This document shows positions 1 through 9,178 of a DNA stretch of 35,181 nt, in pieces (the stretch's first letter is position 1; each line of letters begins with the position of its first letter). This DNA comes from Chara braunii (lineage: Eukaryota; Streptophyta; Charophyceae; Charales; Characeae). The notes below the pieces were generated by a model. The model made no database searches. It was not told the origin of the DNA and saw only the letters and a program-made list of their open reading frames with translations. Location of the stretch: contig BFEA01000124.1 in the NCBI GenBank assembly GCA_003427395.1, positions 2,406,938-2,442,118 of the forward strand, given 5' to 3'. The position numbers were made by a program, and so were the translations under genes.

Positions 1-88
<88 letters not shown>
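1..88. repeat. (TC)n microsatellite inside the LTR
   Basis: An uninterrupted TC dinucleotide run opens the window. The matching run in the other LTR lies at about 18770-18838 and marks the same place in the LTR, so this is LTR sequence, not a flanking satellite. Confidence 0.95.
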
Positions 89-90
<2 letters not shown>

Positions 91-488
91 GCTTTTGTGC
101 GCTGTAGAGAATCGTCGAGATCCTGGCGAACACTCCCGTCTCTCCTGCATCAGCCAGCTGATGCGTCCGTGCGCGCAGCCCGTTGTTGGAAGCGAGTGCG
201 CTCGTGCGTGTGTTCTCTCTCTCGCGCCCCCGTACTCTCAATCCTCTATAGCCAGTTTGGCCTGCCGGGCATTCTCCCCTTCCGTGCGCGTCCGAGCTCT
301 CCCCCTCCTTCTCTATTGCCCTCCCTTTTATACTTTTTTTTGTTTTTTGTTTTTTTTTTCTCTCTCTTCCTTTCGCCTCTTCCACTGGCCGAGCCAAGTT
401 CGAAATTTTTGGTCGAATTTTTCATTTCCCGCCTCCCTCGTATTCTTCTTCTCTCTGCCCCCGCTCAATCTCTCACTATCAACCCTCG

Positions 489-905
489 CCCCCTTCTCCT
501 CCAATGGCATCTTCCCCTTTACTGCCACCCAGATTGGTGTCGAGTGCTTTCGCGAATTCCTGCCCCTACCTTTCTTCCTGCCTCCTTCCTCAGCTCGTTC
601 TGCCCTTCTTGTTTTAGCGCGCGCGCATCGGATCCCAACTGTAAACGGAAATTCTTTTTGGAGGAGATCTGTATCCGCCTTTTCTTTTTGCGGGAGGCAC
701 GCCCCTTCTCCTCCAATGGCCCCTTTCCCTTCTTTGCACCCAGGATTGGTATCGAGTGCCTTCGTGAATTCCCGCCCCTGCAATTCCAACCTCTCTTCCC
801 GCCTCTTTCCTCAGCTCGTTCTGCCTTTCTTGTTTTAGCGCGCGCGCACCGGATCTCAACTGTAAACGAAAAACTCTTTTGAAGGAGATTTTCACTTGCC
901 CCCTT
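489..905. repeat. Tandem duplication of about 212 bp within the LTR
   Basis: Two adjacent units begin near 489 and 701. Each starts with a CCCCTTCTCCTCCAATGG block and contains TTGTTTTAGCGCGC about 120 bases later. The same pair is present in the other LTR near 19239 and 19452, so the duplication predates insertion of this copy. Confidence 0.75.
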
Positions 906-2069
906 TTCCTGTCGATCCTCCTTCTCATTTTTCCGGACCAATCAGGCCTTTGCTCTCGGCTTGCCCCATACCTCTTCTTCTCGCTCACACTCACTTCGGC
1001 GCTGCTCGTCTGTTCACTAGCCAATTGCAGGTAGCCCCCTCTTTGTAAAGCGGGGCCCAGATCGGTCTTGGTAGCCCATCTAGCATGGCCGTCCGGCCCT
1101 CGCGTCGGTTCTTCTTCTCAAAGTTGTCATATGGTGGGTCCCGTATGGTCGCTGTCACAACTCCTTTTTGCCGAGGCCTCCCCTTTTTCCAAGGAGTCGC
1201 CATCGCCCCGGAATTCACCAAGTTGTTCCCCCCCCATCCACAGACAGATCTGGTCCCACGAAACTCTTCCCTTTTGTCGCGGTCACTTGAGCCAAGCTCG
1301 CGAGGAATTTCTCTGGACCCCGTATGTTCCGCTGTTCTGCGTTAAGTTGTGTCGCGCACGACCCGTCAGGCCCGATTGTCGCTCAAAGTCAAAACCTGGG
1401 TTTTTACCAGTTGACTTGTTCTTTCCTCGGTTCTCTCATTTTCGAGTATTTCCGGGTCCGTCTGCCTTCAACCCCTGCTCTCTCGATCCGCCATCGAAAC
1501 TCTGAATCCACTCGAGTCTGCTTGCGATCTTTCCTCGGCCCCTCTGGGGTCAGCCGACGGGCGAGTCAGTTCCCCCCCCCTTAGGCTCAGTTCTTCGCCG
1601 CTGGCTAGCTCGCCTCTCCTCGGTGCTTCTTTAGCTCACCTCAAACAGTCCCGCTCGGCACCTCCTTCCTTTAACCGCGGTCGTCCGGCCGCGCGTAACC
1701 AGCCTTCGTCGTCCCCGGCCATAGTATTACATGCCGCCCATTGTAGTCCACCCCTGCCTCCCTTAGGTCTCCTCCTTCCGAATTCTTGATAGCCCGTCCC
1801 CAGGCTGGCCACCATCCCCTGGTTCTCCGGTTTTGGCCCTGAAAACCCGATTTTTGGGATTCGCGCCCTCGTGCTCGCGACCAAGGTTCGGACAGCCACT
1901 GCAGCCAACCGAAGGGTTAGTATGAAGACCCGAACGCCCAAGGACATCCTTAACCACCACGGCCACATGCATGCATACATCAAAACCACGCAAGAACAAC
2001 AAAAAAGGTGGAAAATCGTTCCTTTTTTTTAAAGAAAAAAGCCTTCAGCTGGTAGGCAGCCGCCCGACA

Positions 2070-2092
2070 ACCAGCCCACACCCCATTTCTCG
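2070..2092 (-). other. Weak polypurine-tract candidate
   Basis: On the element strand the bases just before the 3' LTR are G-rich (GGGGTGTGGGCTGGT). This is the expected position of the plus-strand primer, but the tract is interrupted by pyrimidines, so the call rests mainly on position. Confidence 0.35.
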
Positions 2093-2451
2093 CCATCCCC
2101 GGCGAGTCTCTTTCACGACCCCTTCCTTTCTAACCCTCGCCCCTCGCCAAATGTTTACCCATGAAATTTTCCTCCCGTTTCACCCCATTTTCTTGGTAAG
2201 ATTACGTTGTCTTTTTTCTTTTTACCAGACTTACCCCCTTCGTCTTGTCACCGCGCCATCCATGATCCCGGCACATTCCTACGCTATGACACCGGTCTAT
2301 GGTACAATACCTACTTGGGATTACGGCTCATTGCTCCTCACGACACCCGTTTGTCTAACTATGGTATATTATGGTACAAATTTCCCTTCGACACATCACT
2401 TTTCCTGGACCACGTTTTTCTAACTATGGCATTCTATTCTCCTCCCCCTTT
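2093..2451 (-). other. Untranslated region between pol and the 3' LTR
   Basis: No coding signal is visible on the element strand. A short motif (CTAACTATGG) occurs twice, near 2357 and 2421, in similar contexts. Plus-strand frames here are open mainly through pyrimidine richness. Confidence 0.5.
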
Positions 2452-3015
2452 TTACGCCCGTCTCCATCTCCTCATCCTCTTCTCGCGCCTCTCTCTCTTC
2501 CGTTTCCTCTCCTTTCTCTCACGTTTGAGTCTCATGGCCTTTCTTGACGCATTCCTTCTTTCGTTCATCCTGCGTTTCCTCATTCGGTCAGTATCTCCGT
2601 CATCCTCCCTCGATCGTTTCTTCTTCGTAGGGGTCTTTGGTAGGGCCGTTTTTCGAACCTTATACCCTTTCTTTGGGGGTCGAGAAGAGGATCCTTGTTT
2701 GGAGGTCCCCCCTTTTTCATGGGTTACGCTCACCTCTGTGTCAATAGTTTCTTTTCCTTTCCGCCCCGGCTCTTCCCCAAGGGTCTCTCGTGATCGGAAG
2801 ATTTTGAGACGAGCCCCTGCGACAGGATCCCGTAGCCTACTCCCATCTAATTCCGCGAGCATGTAAGCCCCCCAATCCAATCTCTTTAGGACCTTATACG
2901 GTCCCATCCATCGGTTTGCCAATTTTCGGCTCCAGGTCTTTTCTAGTGACGAATCATACATCAGCAGTAGGTCGTTAACCCCTATCGGCGCCTTTCGGAC
3001 CCACAAATTTTTGTC
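2452..3015 (-). CDS. pol: Integrase C-terminal (GPY) domain and basic tail of pol
   Basis: This frame directly continues the RT-integrase ORF after a single TGA at 3016-3018. The visible GPY signature, NRWMGPYKVLKRLDWGAYML, is the hallmark of the C-terminal integrase domain of many Ty3/gypsy elements and binds DNA. It is followed by about 120 residues rich in Lys, Arg and Glu, ending in dense basic clusters that could act as a nuclear localisation or nucleic-acid-binding tail. No chromodomain is seen. The piece has no plausible start of its own (the first candidate codon is TTG), so it is best read as the downstream part of pol cut off by a nonsense mutation, or reached by readthrough. Confidence 0.85.
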   Translation of the reverse strand, partial: DKNLWVRKAPIGVNDLLLMYDSSLEKTWSRKLANRWMGPYKVLKRLDWGAYMLAELDGSRLRDPVAGARLKIFRSRETLGEEPGRKGKETIDTEVSVTHEKGGTSKQGSSSRPPKKGYKVRKTALPKTPTKKKRSREDDGDTDRMRKRRMNERRNASRKAMRLKRERKERKRKRERREKRMRRWRRA

Positions 3016-5856
3016 TCACCTATCTTTTCCTTTCACCCTCTTTCTCTCGATGTTCTCTCCCACCTTGGTTACATCCAAATTCTCAGCTATTTGTTGGATC
3101 CGTGCCTCCAACAGTTCATTCCGGGTCATGTTGGTTTTCCATGAGACACTCGTCCAAGTGTCGACGTGGAATTCGATGGGCAGGGGACAATGCCTACCGA
3201 ACCAAAGGGTGTAAGGGGGGTACCCTGTGCTGGATTTGACCGTGATGTTATCGACACAAACCTCGTACCGTAAATACCTCAGCCACTGTTCTGCGCGGCC
3301 TTTGCACCATTTTGCTAGAGCGTCCACAAGCGTCTGGTGGCCCCTTTCTACCGGTGCATTGCTTTGGGGGTGATAAGCGGTCGTGTAGCCCGCCCCGATC
3401 TCTGCCTTCTCCAATAATACCTTGACCTTTTGGCTCACGAACTCTGCGCCCCTATCCATGACTACCCTCCCGACGCACCCATACCGTGCGATGTACTCAA
3501 GGAGAAAATCGCTTACTTCCTCCGCCGTCTTCTTCTTAATGGCTTTCGCTTCTACGAACCCGGTGAGGTCATCCCGGGCGTTGATTATATATCGAAGTCC
3601 GCCGACCCCCTTTGGCATGGTCACTAAATCTATATGGACCTTCTCGCCCGGAACCGTGGGAAGCGACGGGACTAAGGGTTCTTTGTACCGAACCGTCGCC
3701 CTCTTCTGGCAGGCTTCACACGTAGAGCAGTACTTTTCCACTTCCGTGTATTGTCCATCCCACCAATAAAGCCTACGGACCTTATCGAAAGTACCCTTCA
3801 CCCCCCTATGACCCCTAACGAACCCGTCGTGGAGTTCCTCTATGACCGCCCTTCTTTCCTCTGGATCGCATAGTACCCTCATGGGTATCGCAAACTTGGT
3901 GGCCCGCTTGAAGAGATGGCCCCCTCGCAGGCAATACCCCAGTGCTTTTTGCCGGATTCTTTCGGTCCCTGCTTCCCTACCGACTAAGTACAGTCCTATG
4001 TCTCGGTACTTCCCATCATAGAGATTAGCGAGAAAAGTCATTGGCCCCCCCTCTTTTCCTCGGCTGCTCCGCACTATTTGTGCCCTATTGGTGACAACTT
4101 TCATTATCTCCTCTTTGGCCATTGTCACTTCCTCCTCCTTAAATCTAGGTAGGTCCTCCTCACGAATGGGAAGTCGGGACAATCCGTCCGCGACCTGGTT
4201 CTTGGACCCGGATATCCTCTCGACCCTATAGTCGTAAAGCCTAATGTGTATCATCCATCGGACGATGGTCGGATCGGTCAGCGAGAAATCGTTTTGAAGG
4301 ACCGCCGCTACTGCAGTTGGGTTTACTCGCAGGAGAAATCGTCGCCCATATAGGTAATGACGGAAGGCCTTTAGGCAATGCAGGACCCCTAACACCTCCT
4401 TTTTGAATTGGCTATAATTTCTCTCTGCGGGGTTCAAGGTCCTACTCTCGAATTGCAACGGTCTCTCCTTCCCCTCTCCGTCCTTTTGAGATAGGAGGCC
4501 TCCCACCGAGTGAGGTCCCGCGTCCGTGGAAACTATAAAGGGGCAATGCTCCTCATCTTCGAAGAAAGGAACTCCTAGGACCTCTCCGCCTTCGCGGAAC
4601 TCCCCCTTTAAGGCTTCCATGGCCGCGGCCTGTTCTTCCCCCCAAACCCATCCTTCCGATTTCCTAAGGAGTCTTCGAAGGGGCTCCGCCGTCTCACCAT
4701 AGGCTTTTATGAAGATTCTCCAGTAGCCCACAACCCCTTGAAACTGCCGGACTTCTGTTATGGATTTGAGGGGTGACGGCCAAGTCATCAATTTTACCAA
4801 TTTCTCGGGATCGGTCCTCCGCCCATCCTTATCGCAAATGAACCCCAGTATCTTGATGGAGGACACGCCCCAACGACTCTTAGTTCCGCTTACCGTGAGG
4901 TTGGCATCATCTAACTTCTCAAGGACGTTTCTGACATGACTCATGTGATCGGCCACAAATTTCCTCACCCCCGGGAAGACTTCCGTCTCATCCCGTTCGA
5001 CCGGCCCTTTTATCGGGAAGTCATCCAGGAAGACCTCCACCTTCTCCGGTATGAACTCCTTGAGGACCGCGATCATGGCCCTTTGGAACACTGCTACCCC
5101 ATTCGTCCAACCCATCGGTACCACCATCATTTGAACCAGCCCTATAGGCGTATGCAGGGCGGTCATGTGCCTGTCCCGGTAATCTAAGGGAATCTCGTCA
5201 TATCCTGAGAAGAGATCGCAAATAGAGTATATTGAGCGACCTGCCGATCCTTCTGCTAGCAAGTCGGCCTCAGGTATAGACCCCACGTCTCTTATGGTGA
5301 CCGCATTGGTCCTCTGGAGGTTTTGAATCCATCTCAGTTTGTTGCTACCCCCCTTCCTAAAAAAGAACCACTTATTGGAGTAGGCACTCTCGCAAGGTTC
5401 CGCGACGAACGTCCTGATCTTTTCCTTGATGAAGGTCACTATCTCCTCCTTCTCCTTTTGAGCGTACTTCCACTGAGGCCTATCCTTCCAAGGCACGTGC
5501 GGGACCGTGTGGATCCGTGCCGGCTTAGCGTACCTTGGGTCGAACCTCCCTCGCTCCGAGTCATCAAAGGCAATGGCCTTATCGCACCCCCTTAGGGTCA
5601 TCGCTATGAACCCCTTCTCTTCCTCCGTGAGGTTCCCATCTCCTATATCCATTTTGGCCAATCTATCGGCCGTTATCCTTTGCCCTTCCATCTCTTTCCT
5701 CTTCCGGATGATATCGGCTATCTCTTCTTCCGATATTGTAGCTTCCCCCGTTCTATCCCGGCTGACCGCGACAAGTTTCACTTTTTCCGCCACGGTTTTA
5801 TGTTTCTTGACTCCGCCGGCTAGGGGGATTCCTCCAAAAAAAACATGCTCACACAT
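3016..5856 (-). CDS. pol: Pol polyprotein: reverse transcriptase, RNase H and integrase
   Basis: A 946-codon ORF. The RT has its first catalytic Asp at 214 (SICDLFSGYD) and an FLDD box at 276-279, in place of the usual Y[V/L/I]DD. RNase H shows Asp445 (STDAG), Glu487 and Asp557 (VADGLSR), but the expected third Asp is Asn512 (RVNPTAV). Integrase has an HHCC zinc finger (His676, His683, Cys710, Cys713) and a full DD35E triad (Asp743, Asp801, Glu837). The order RT-RNase H-integrase is Ty3/gypsy. These enzymes copy the element RNA and insert the cDNA. The frame upstream is lost at an 8-base homopolymer (5836-5843), so the ATG at 5856 is probably not the native start. The 3' end is a TGA followed by in-frame integrase sequence. 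Confidence 0.95.
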   Translation of the reverse strand: MCEHVFFGGIPLAGGVKKHKTVAEKVKLVAVSRDRTGEATISEEEIADIIRKRKEMEGQRITADRLAKMDIGDGNLTEEEKGFIAMTLRGCDKAIAFDDSERGRFDPRYAKPARIHTVPHVPWKDRPQWKYAQKEKEEIVTFIKEKIRTFVAEPCESAYSNKWFFFRKGGSNKLRWIQNLQRTNAVTIRDVGSIPEADLLAEGSAGRSIYSICDLFSGYDEIPLDYRDRHMTALHTPIGLVQMMVVPMGWTNGVAVFQRAMIAVLKEFIPEKVEVFLDDFPIKGPVERDETEVFPGVRKFVADHMSHVRNVLEKLDDANLTVSGTKSRWGVSSIKILGFICDKDGRRTDPEKLVKLMTWPSPLKSITEVRQFQGVVGYWRIFIKAYGETAEPLRRLLRKSEGWVWGEEQAAAMEALKGEFREGGEVLGVPFFEDEEHCPFIVSTDAGPHSVGGLLSQKDGEGKERPLQFESRTLNPAERNYSQFKKEVLGVLHCLKAFRHYLYGRRFLLRVNPTAVAAVLQNDFSLTDPTIVRWMIHIRLYDYRVERISGSKNQVADGLSRLPIREEDLPRFKEEEVTMAKEEIMKVVTNRAQIVRSSRGKEGGPMTFLANLYDGKYRDIGLYLVGREAGTERIRQKALGYCLRGGHLFKRATKFAIPMRVLCDPEERRAVIEELHDGFVRGHRGVKGTFDKVRRLYWWDGQYTEVEKYCSTCEACQKRATVRYKEPLVPSLPTVPGEKVHIDLVTMPKGVGGLRYIINARDDLTGFVEAKAIKKKTAEEVSDFLLEYIARYGCVGRVVMDRGAEFVSQKVKVLLEKAEIGAGYTTAYHPQSNAPVERGHQTLVDALAKWCKGRAEQWLRYLRYEVCVDNITVKSSTGYPPYTLWFGRHCPLPIEFHVDTWTSVSWKTNMTRNELLEARIQQIAENLDVTKVGENIERKRVKGKDR

Positions 5857-6066
5857 CCACAGAATTCCTCCTCCTCGTCCTCCTTTTCGTACCCCATACC
5901 GTTAATCACAATTCTAGCCCCTACATCCTCGACCTCCAATTGGTCTCCCTTGGGTCCCCTATCCGTTAAAGGTACCTCCTCCAGACGGACTCGGCACACC
6001 CTCGACTGGCTCCCTTTGCGTCTAGCAATGCTGGTCCGGTACGCTCATCTTGCGCATCTACGGTCT
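5857..6066 (-). pseudogene. pol: Frame-broken protease-RT linker of pol
   Basis: Coding-like sequence continues between the protease and RT pieces but switches frame at least twice. One frame is open through about 6010-6100 and reads VVLKTVDAQDERTG. Another is open from about 6000 to 5840, encodes an acidic GMGYEKEDEEEEF stretch, and joins the RT frame at the A8/T8 homopolymer. These small indels look like decay or sequence error. Confidence 0.5.
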
Positions 6067-6255
6067 TTAGGACCACACGGATCTCATCCGGACTTTGGAT
6101 CGAAAGTGTTGACTTCCATCCGGTAAATCAACCGTAGTAGCGTGAACCGGGCTCAGCCAGGTCCTTCCGAGGATCAACTCTGAGGAACATTCTTTTACCG
6201 AAAAGATTGGGACCGTGACCTTTACGCCAGCGACCTCAATCACGGGCAATGACAT
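6067..6255 (-). pseudogene. C-terminal half of the retropepsin-like protease
   Basis: The reading includes SSELILGRTWL, matching the conserved I-L-G-R-x-[WF]-L strand near the C-terminus of retroviral and LTR-retrotransposon aspartic proteases. It follows the active-site half (6240-6890) after a one-base frame change near 6250, and is itself lost to another frame change near 6105. The apparent start Met lies inside the protease domain, so this is a fragment of one protein. Confidence 0.75.
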
Positions 6256-6890
6256 ACCGCTTCTGCCGGTTGTAGCTTGTTATCAGCCACTACCATCGAC
6301 ATTGATACCCCTCGATCTAACTCCAAGCCCAGCTCCCGCGCGATGGAGTCCATGCATACCGTAGACTCGGACCCATTGTCTACTAGAGCCCTCATCTTTT
6401 TCCCACTTACTACTGCCTGGAGCTGGCCGCTACCTAACACATAGAATTTCTTGGCCTCTTCTCCCGAGAAGAAGTTGGCAGGTAGTTCCTCCATGGTAAT
6501 GCGGGAGGTCTGCACTTCTTTCTTGGCTGGACCTTCCACCGGCACAGTGGGTCCTCCTGCGAGCGGGACCCTCACCTTCCTCGTAATGCTTAGGAGTTCT
6601 TCTCTGGCGTTCTTGCTGGCAGCTAGGTATTCCAAAAGTGTGCACTGCATAGGCTGCATCAGGGTCCTCCTAAGGGGGGCTATCGTGTCTATCTCATCCA
6701 GAGTGCACTTCATCTCGAACTTTTTGGGCCTCCTCTTTTTAGGCGATTTAGGTGAGGTGGGCTCTTCCTTCTTTTCCTCCACCGCTTTTGCATCGGCCAT
6801 TGGTTTGTCATTGTCGCCGCTCCTTACTTCCGTACCTTCCGTCACGCTCGCTTGGCTCTCGGACGTCTCGGCCCCAACTTGTGTTCTCAC
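6240..6890 (-). CDS. Protease N-terminal half with active-site motif, plus linker
   Basis: 216 codons. The aspartic-protease active-site loop is ALVDNGSEST (Asp171-Asn172-Gly173), equivalent to the usual D-[ST]-G, with Asn in the second position. The preceding 165 residues are a Lys/Glu-rich linker of unknown function. The protease would process the Gag-Pol polyprotein in the virus-like particle as a homodimer. The ORF begins at GTG and lacks its own ATG. Upstream, the same frame continues through 6891-7121 to the gag ORF, interrupted only by TAG near 6919 and by the gag stop at 7122. I therefore read it as the middle of one gag-pol frame. The domain is cut by the frameshift near 6250. Confidence 0.8.
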   Translation of the reverse strand: MRTQVGAETSESQASVTEGTEVRSGDNDKPMADAKAVEEKKEEPTSPKSPKKRRPKKFEMKCTLDEIDTIAPLRRTLMQPMQCTLLEYLAASKNAREELLSITRKVRVPLAGGPTVPVEGPAKKEVQTSRITMEELPANFFSGEEAKKFYVLGSGQLQAVVSGKKMRALVDNGSESTVCMDSIARELGLELDRGVSMSMVVADNKLQPAEAVCHCP

Positions 6891-7121
6891 CCTTAGGCAA
6901 GACCTTTCTTCTTCAAGCTAGGTATCTATGAACTTGATGCTGGATACCTGGGGTTCCCTGATGGACACTCCCCCAGGCGACTCCGTCATTTGGATATGAG
7001 ATGTTTGGGAGGTGCTCCCAATCTCAGGCTTCTTCCCCAGCCTTGCCTCCTGAAGTGCTACTCTCTTGTCCACATTTACCTTCATCGAGGGATAGAACGA
7101 GACAGTCTCCCCACTATCTCC
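6891..7121 (-). pseudogene. Gag-protease connector, same frame as both neighbours
   Basis: Between the gag stop (TAG at 7122-7124) and the protease ORF, the frame is open except for one TAG near 6919. It has normal amino-acid composition (GDSGETVSFYPSMKV and onward). A continuous frame on both sides of each stop indicates either nonsense mutation or, at 7122, readthrough of a leaky gag stop. Confidence 0.6.
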
Positions 7122-7913
7122 CTACACAACCCCCTTGTTCTCATTCAACTTGACTACCCCCAACCTTAAGGCCTCCGTGAGATAAGGGCAGTCCCTTTTG
7201 ATATGATTCTCCTCATTGCAGTAGACACACCCGCTTTGAGCTTGTGGGTTGTTGGGACGCGGACCCCCTTGTGTGGCCACCGCTATAGGCGCAGGTGGAG
7301 CCGGTGGCGGCGGTGCCGGTGGTGGTAGCGCCCTAGCCTCAGGCCGTGGCCCAGAAGTCCTCGCTTGAGGGGCGTCTCCCCACCTTCCATCCCCAGCATC
7401 CTTCCAATGCCAGTGGGAACTCCCCCAATCAGAACCACGATTCCCCCCTATCTCCCAGTCGGTCCTCCAACCTCCTTGGCCACTCGATTCGTTCCTCCAT
7501 CCGGTCGGCCGTTCTCCCCACCGGGGAACAGGTGGACCCGGGGGCAGTTTATCGCTCCCCCTTGGACCATCGTTCCTCGTGCCTCGCATGTTGCGAAGTG
7601 CCATGTCCAAGGTCTCCTTCATGTACTCCCTCACGTCCACTCCTCCCCCTGTGAAAACCACCTCCGCGACTTTCTCGAACTTGGCAGAGTCCCTCAGGGC
7701 CTTTTCAAGGACCTCTTTCCTCTTTTCCTTGGGTAGGTGCAGCATGAACATCACGCACCTATCCACTTCAGACAGCATCCCCCTATCCACTAGGGCTTGG
7801 GATATGCGCTTGAACCTACGGGTGAAGGCCACCAAGCTCTCCCGTTCCCCCCTTGTAATTCGTCGCAAACCCTCCACGGTAGGGATCAGATCATCACATG
7901 CAAAAGTCCGCAA
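7122..7913 (-). CDS. gag: Gag C-terminal part: capsid-like region and CCHC nucleocapsid
   Basis: 263 codons. Residues 1-110 form the helical retrotransposon-gag region (GLRRITRGERESLVAFTRRF then MFMLHLPKEKR), the capsid-type sequence that assembles the particle. Residues 110-225 are Gly/Trp/Pro-rich and probably disordered. A single zinc knuckle CVYCNEENHIKRDC (Cys229, Cys232, His237, Cys242; CX2CX4HX4C) binds element RNA. The first codon is TTG; the frame really extends upstream to about 8054 (DYFIQHPDPELDPAIRAIYP and so on). It was therefore severed from the N-terminal gag ORF by a frameshift near 8070 and a TGA at 8055-8057. Confidence 0.9.
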   Translation of the reverse strand: MRTFACDDLIPTVEGLRRITRGERESLVAFTRRFKRISQALVDRGMLSEVDRCVMFMLHLPKEKRKEVLEKALRDSAKFEKVAEVVFTGGGVDVREYMKETLDMALRNMRGTRNDGPRGSDKLPPGPPVPRWGERPTGWRNESSGQGGWRTDWEIGGNRGSDWGSSHWHWKDAGDGRWGDAPQARTSGPRPEARALPPPAPPPPAPPAPIAVATQGGPRPNNPQAQSGCVYCNEENHIKRDCPYLTEALRLGVVKLNENKGVV

Positions 7914-7975
7914 TAGACTCGTCCTGAAAGTCCTCCACCGGCCATCTGCGGGGTAGATAGCCCGAATTGCGGGGT

Positions 7976-9160
7976 CTAACTCGGGGTCCGGATGCTGGAT
8001 GAAATAGTCGATCCACTCTCTTTCGGAGAATCTTTTACGGTAAGCATAACTTTCTCATTTCTCCACGAACCATTCACATCTCGTCCGTCAAAGAAAAGTG
8101 CCTCCAGACCCGGGTTGACGTTGTAGTAGGGAACTCGTCGGTCGTCGTACCACCGAAAATGGGGACCTTCCATTGGCCCATCGATTGCCGGGTCGTACGG
8201 TTTGTACCAAGAGGGATCCGGTTCCTCGATCCGAGCCCGGGGTCTTGACGGTCCCCAGGGGTCTTCCCCGTAGCGGCCTCGCTCATTCGGCCAATCCGTC
8301 TCCCACCGAGCGTGGTCCTGCCCCCTAAAGCTTCTCCAGGTCTCCACCCCCTGACTCCTGCCCGTTATCTCGCTGGAAGCCCATGCAGCATCCGATTCTC
8401 TTTCGGCCCACCTCCGTGGCCTACTACCAGCCTCCGTTGGCCTCTCATCTCTACGGTCCCTTCTACTCGATCCCCCTTCCTCTTCTCTCCTGGGTGGTCG
8501 GTACCCCATCCTATCCCTCGGGAATTCTAGAACCTCTCCTATTCTTGCGTCCGGCAAGTCCGCCCACCGAGACTCAGTAGGAAGGCCCCTTGGGGCCTCT
8601 ATCGCCCCCTCTCTTACCGGCATTCGCATCCCCGTGCTAACTCTTTGCTCCGTCGGAACTTGTCTTTCCCCGGGAAGGATCTCTTGATCCCTTTCGACCC
8701 ATCTGCGTGGCCTGCCACCGGCTTCCGCCGCCCTTCCTTCTCTTAAGTCTCCCCTATCCGGACCTTCTTCTTTATCGCCCCTAGGTGGTCGACACCCCGG
8801 CCTGCCTCTAGGAAAATCGGGAGCTCCCACCATCCTTGCTTCTGCGTCTACCAGGTCCGCCCACCGGGATTCTACGGGAATGCCCCTCGAGGCCTCGGCG
8901 ACCCCTTCACTTATAGGTGTCCGCTGCCCCACATCCCTATGTACCCGTACTTCCGTGTCAGGTCTTGGCTCCTCCGGGGCCTGTCCTTCTCCTGGAGTCA
9001 TTTCTGGGCCCCTCTCGGCCCTATCCATCGATTCGGTCCCCTCTGTTATTTCTTCCACTACCCTACTTAACCTAGCCCCCAACTCGGGGCTCTTCACTAC
9101 CTCCCTTCTCTCGGCGGTCTCCGGCGGACGAGAGAGGCCAGCCTCCACTTCACTCTCCAT
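7976..9160 (-). CDS. gag: Gag N-terminal part with internal duplication
   Basis: 394 codons from an ATG 18 nt after the last ORF of the upstream array. The first 270 residues are Arg/Glu/Pro-rich and contain two copies of a roughly 85-residue repeat, recognisable by ESRWADL and by PRRWVERDQE/PRRWAERESD. The last third (WYKPYDPAIDGPMEGPHFRW, then LEALFFDGRDVNGS) resembles the start of a retrotransposon Gag core, with its typical F-x-G-x-[DN]-V motif. About 35 codons before its stop the native frame is left: the second forward frame carries the continuation into the capsid region. The true product is this ORF plus 7122-7913. The extended repeat-rich N-terminus is longer than in usual plant Gag proteins. 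Confidence 0.8.
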   Translation of the reverse strand: MESEVEAGLSRPPETAERREVVKSPELGARLSRVVEEITEGTESMDRAERGPEMTPGEGQAPEEPRPDTEVRVHRDVGQRTPISEGVAEASRGIPVESRWADLVDAEARMVGAPDFPRGRPGCRPPRGDKEEGPDRGDLREGRAAEAGGRPRRWVERDQEILPGERQVPTEQRVSTGMRMPVREGAIEAPRGLPTESRWADLPDARIGEVLEFPRDRMGYRPPRREEEGGSSRRDRRDERPTEAGSRPRRWAERESDAAWASSEITGRSQGVETWRSFRGQDHARWETDWPNERGRYGEDPWGPSRPRARIEEPDPSWYKPYDPAIDGPMEGPHFRWYDDRRVPYYNVNPGLEALFFDGRDVNGSWRNEKVMLTVKDSPKESGSTISSSIRTPS

Positions 9161-9178
9161 ACACCCTATTGGTGATCT

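Larger units (their letters stand above)
1..2069 (-). mobile_element. 3' LTR of the giant element, truncated by the window start
   Basis: Bases 89-2069 match 18839-20826 almost base for base. The inner edge is sharp: both copies end in GCAGCCGCCCGACA and then diverge. On the element strand the LTR therefore begins TGTCGGGCGG. The outer part of this LTR, about 2.9 kb if it equals the right copy, lies outside the window. The sequence is strongly pyrimidine-rich on the plus strand, so long open frames occur by composition alone; I do not call genes in it. Confidence 0.9.

Noticed and set aside
95-1024. Long open frames on both strands of the LTR (for example 95-838 plus and 614-1024 minus), repeated at about 18900-19780
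   Set aside because: They follow from pyrimidine-rich sequence lacking stops, show no domain, and are present in both LTR copies simply because the LTR is duplicated.
2207-2866. 219-codon plus-strand ORF antisense to the integrase tail
   Set aside because: It overlaps the conserved GPY region on the other strand and is Phe/Ser/Leu-rich as expected from the complement of a Lys/Arg/Glu-rich tract. An antisense gene is possible but unsupported.
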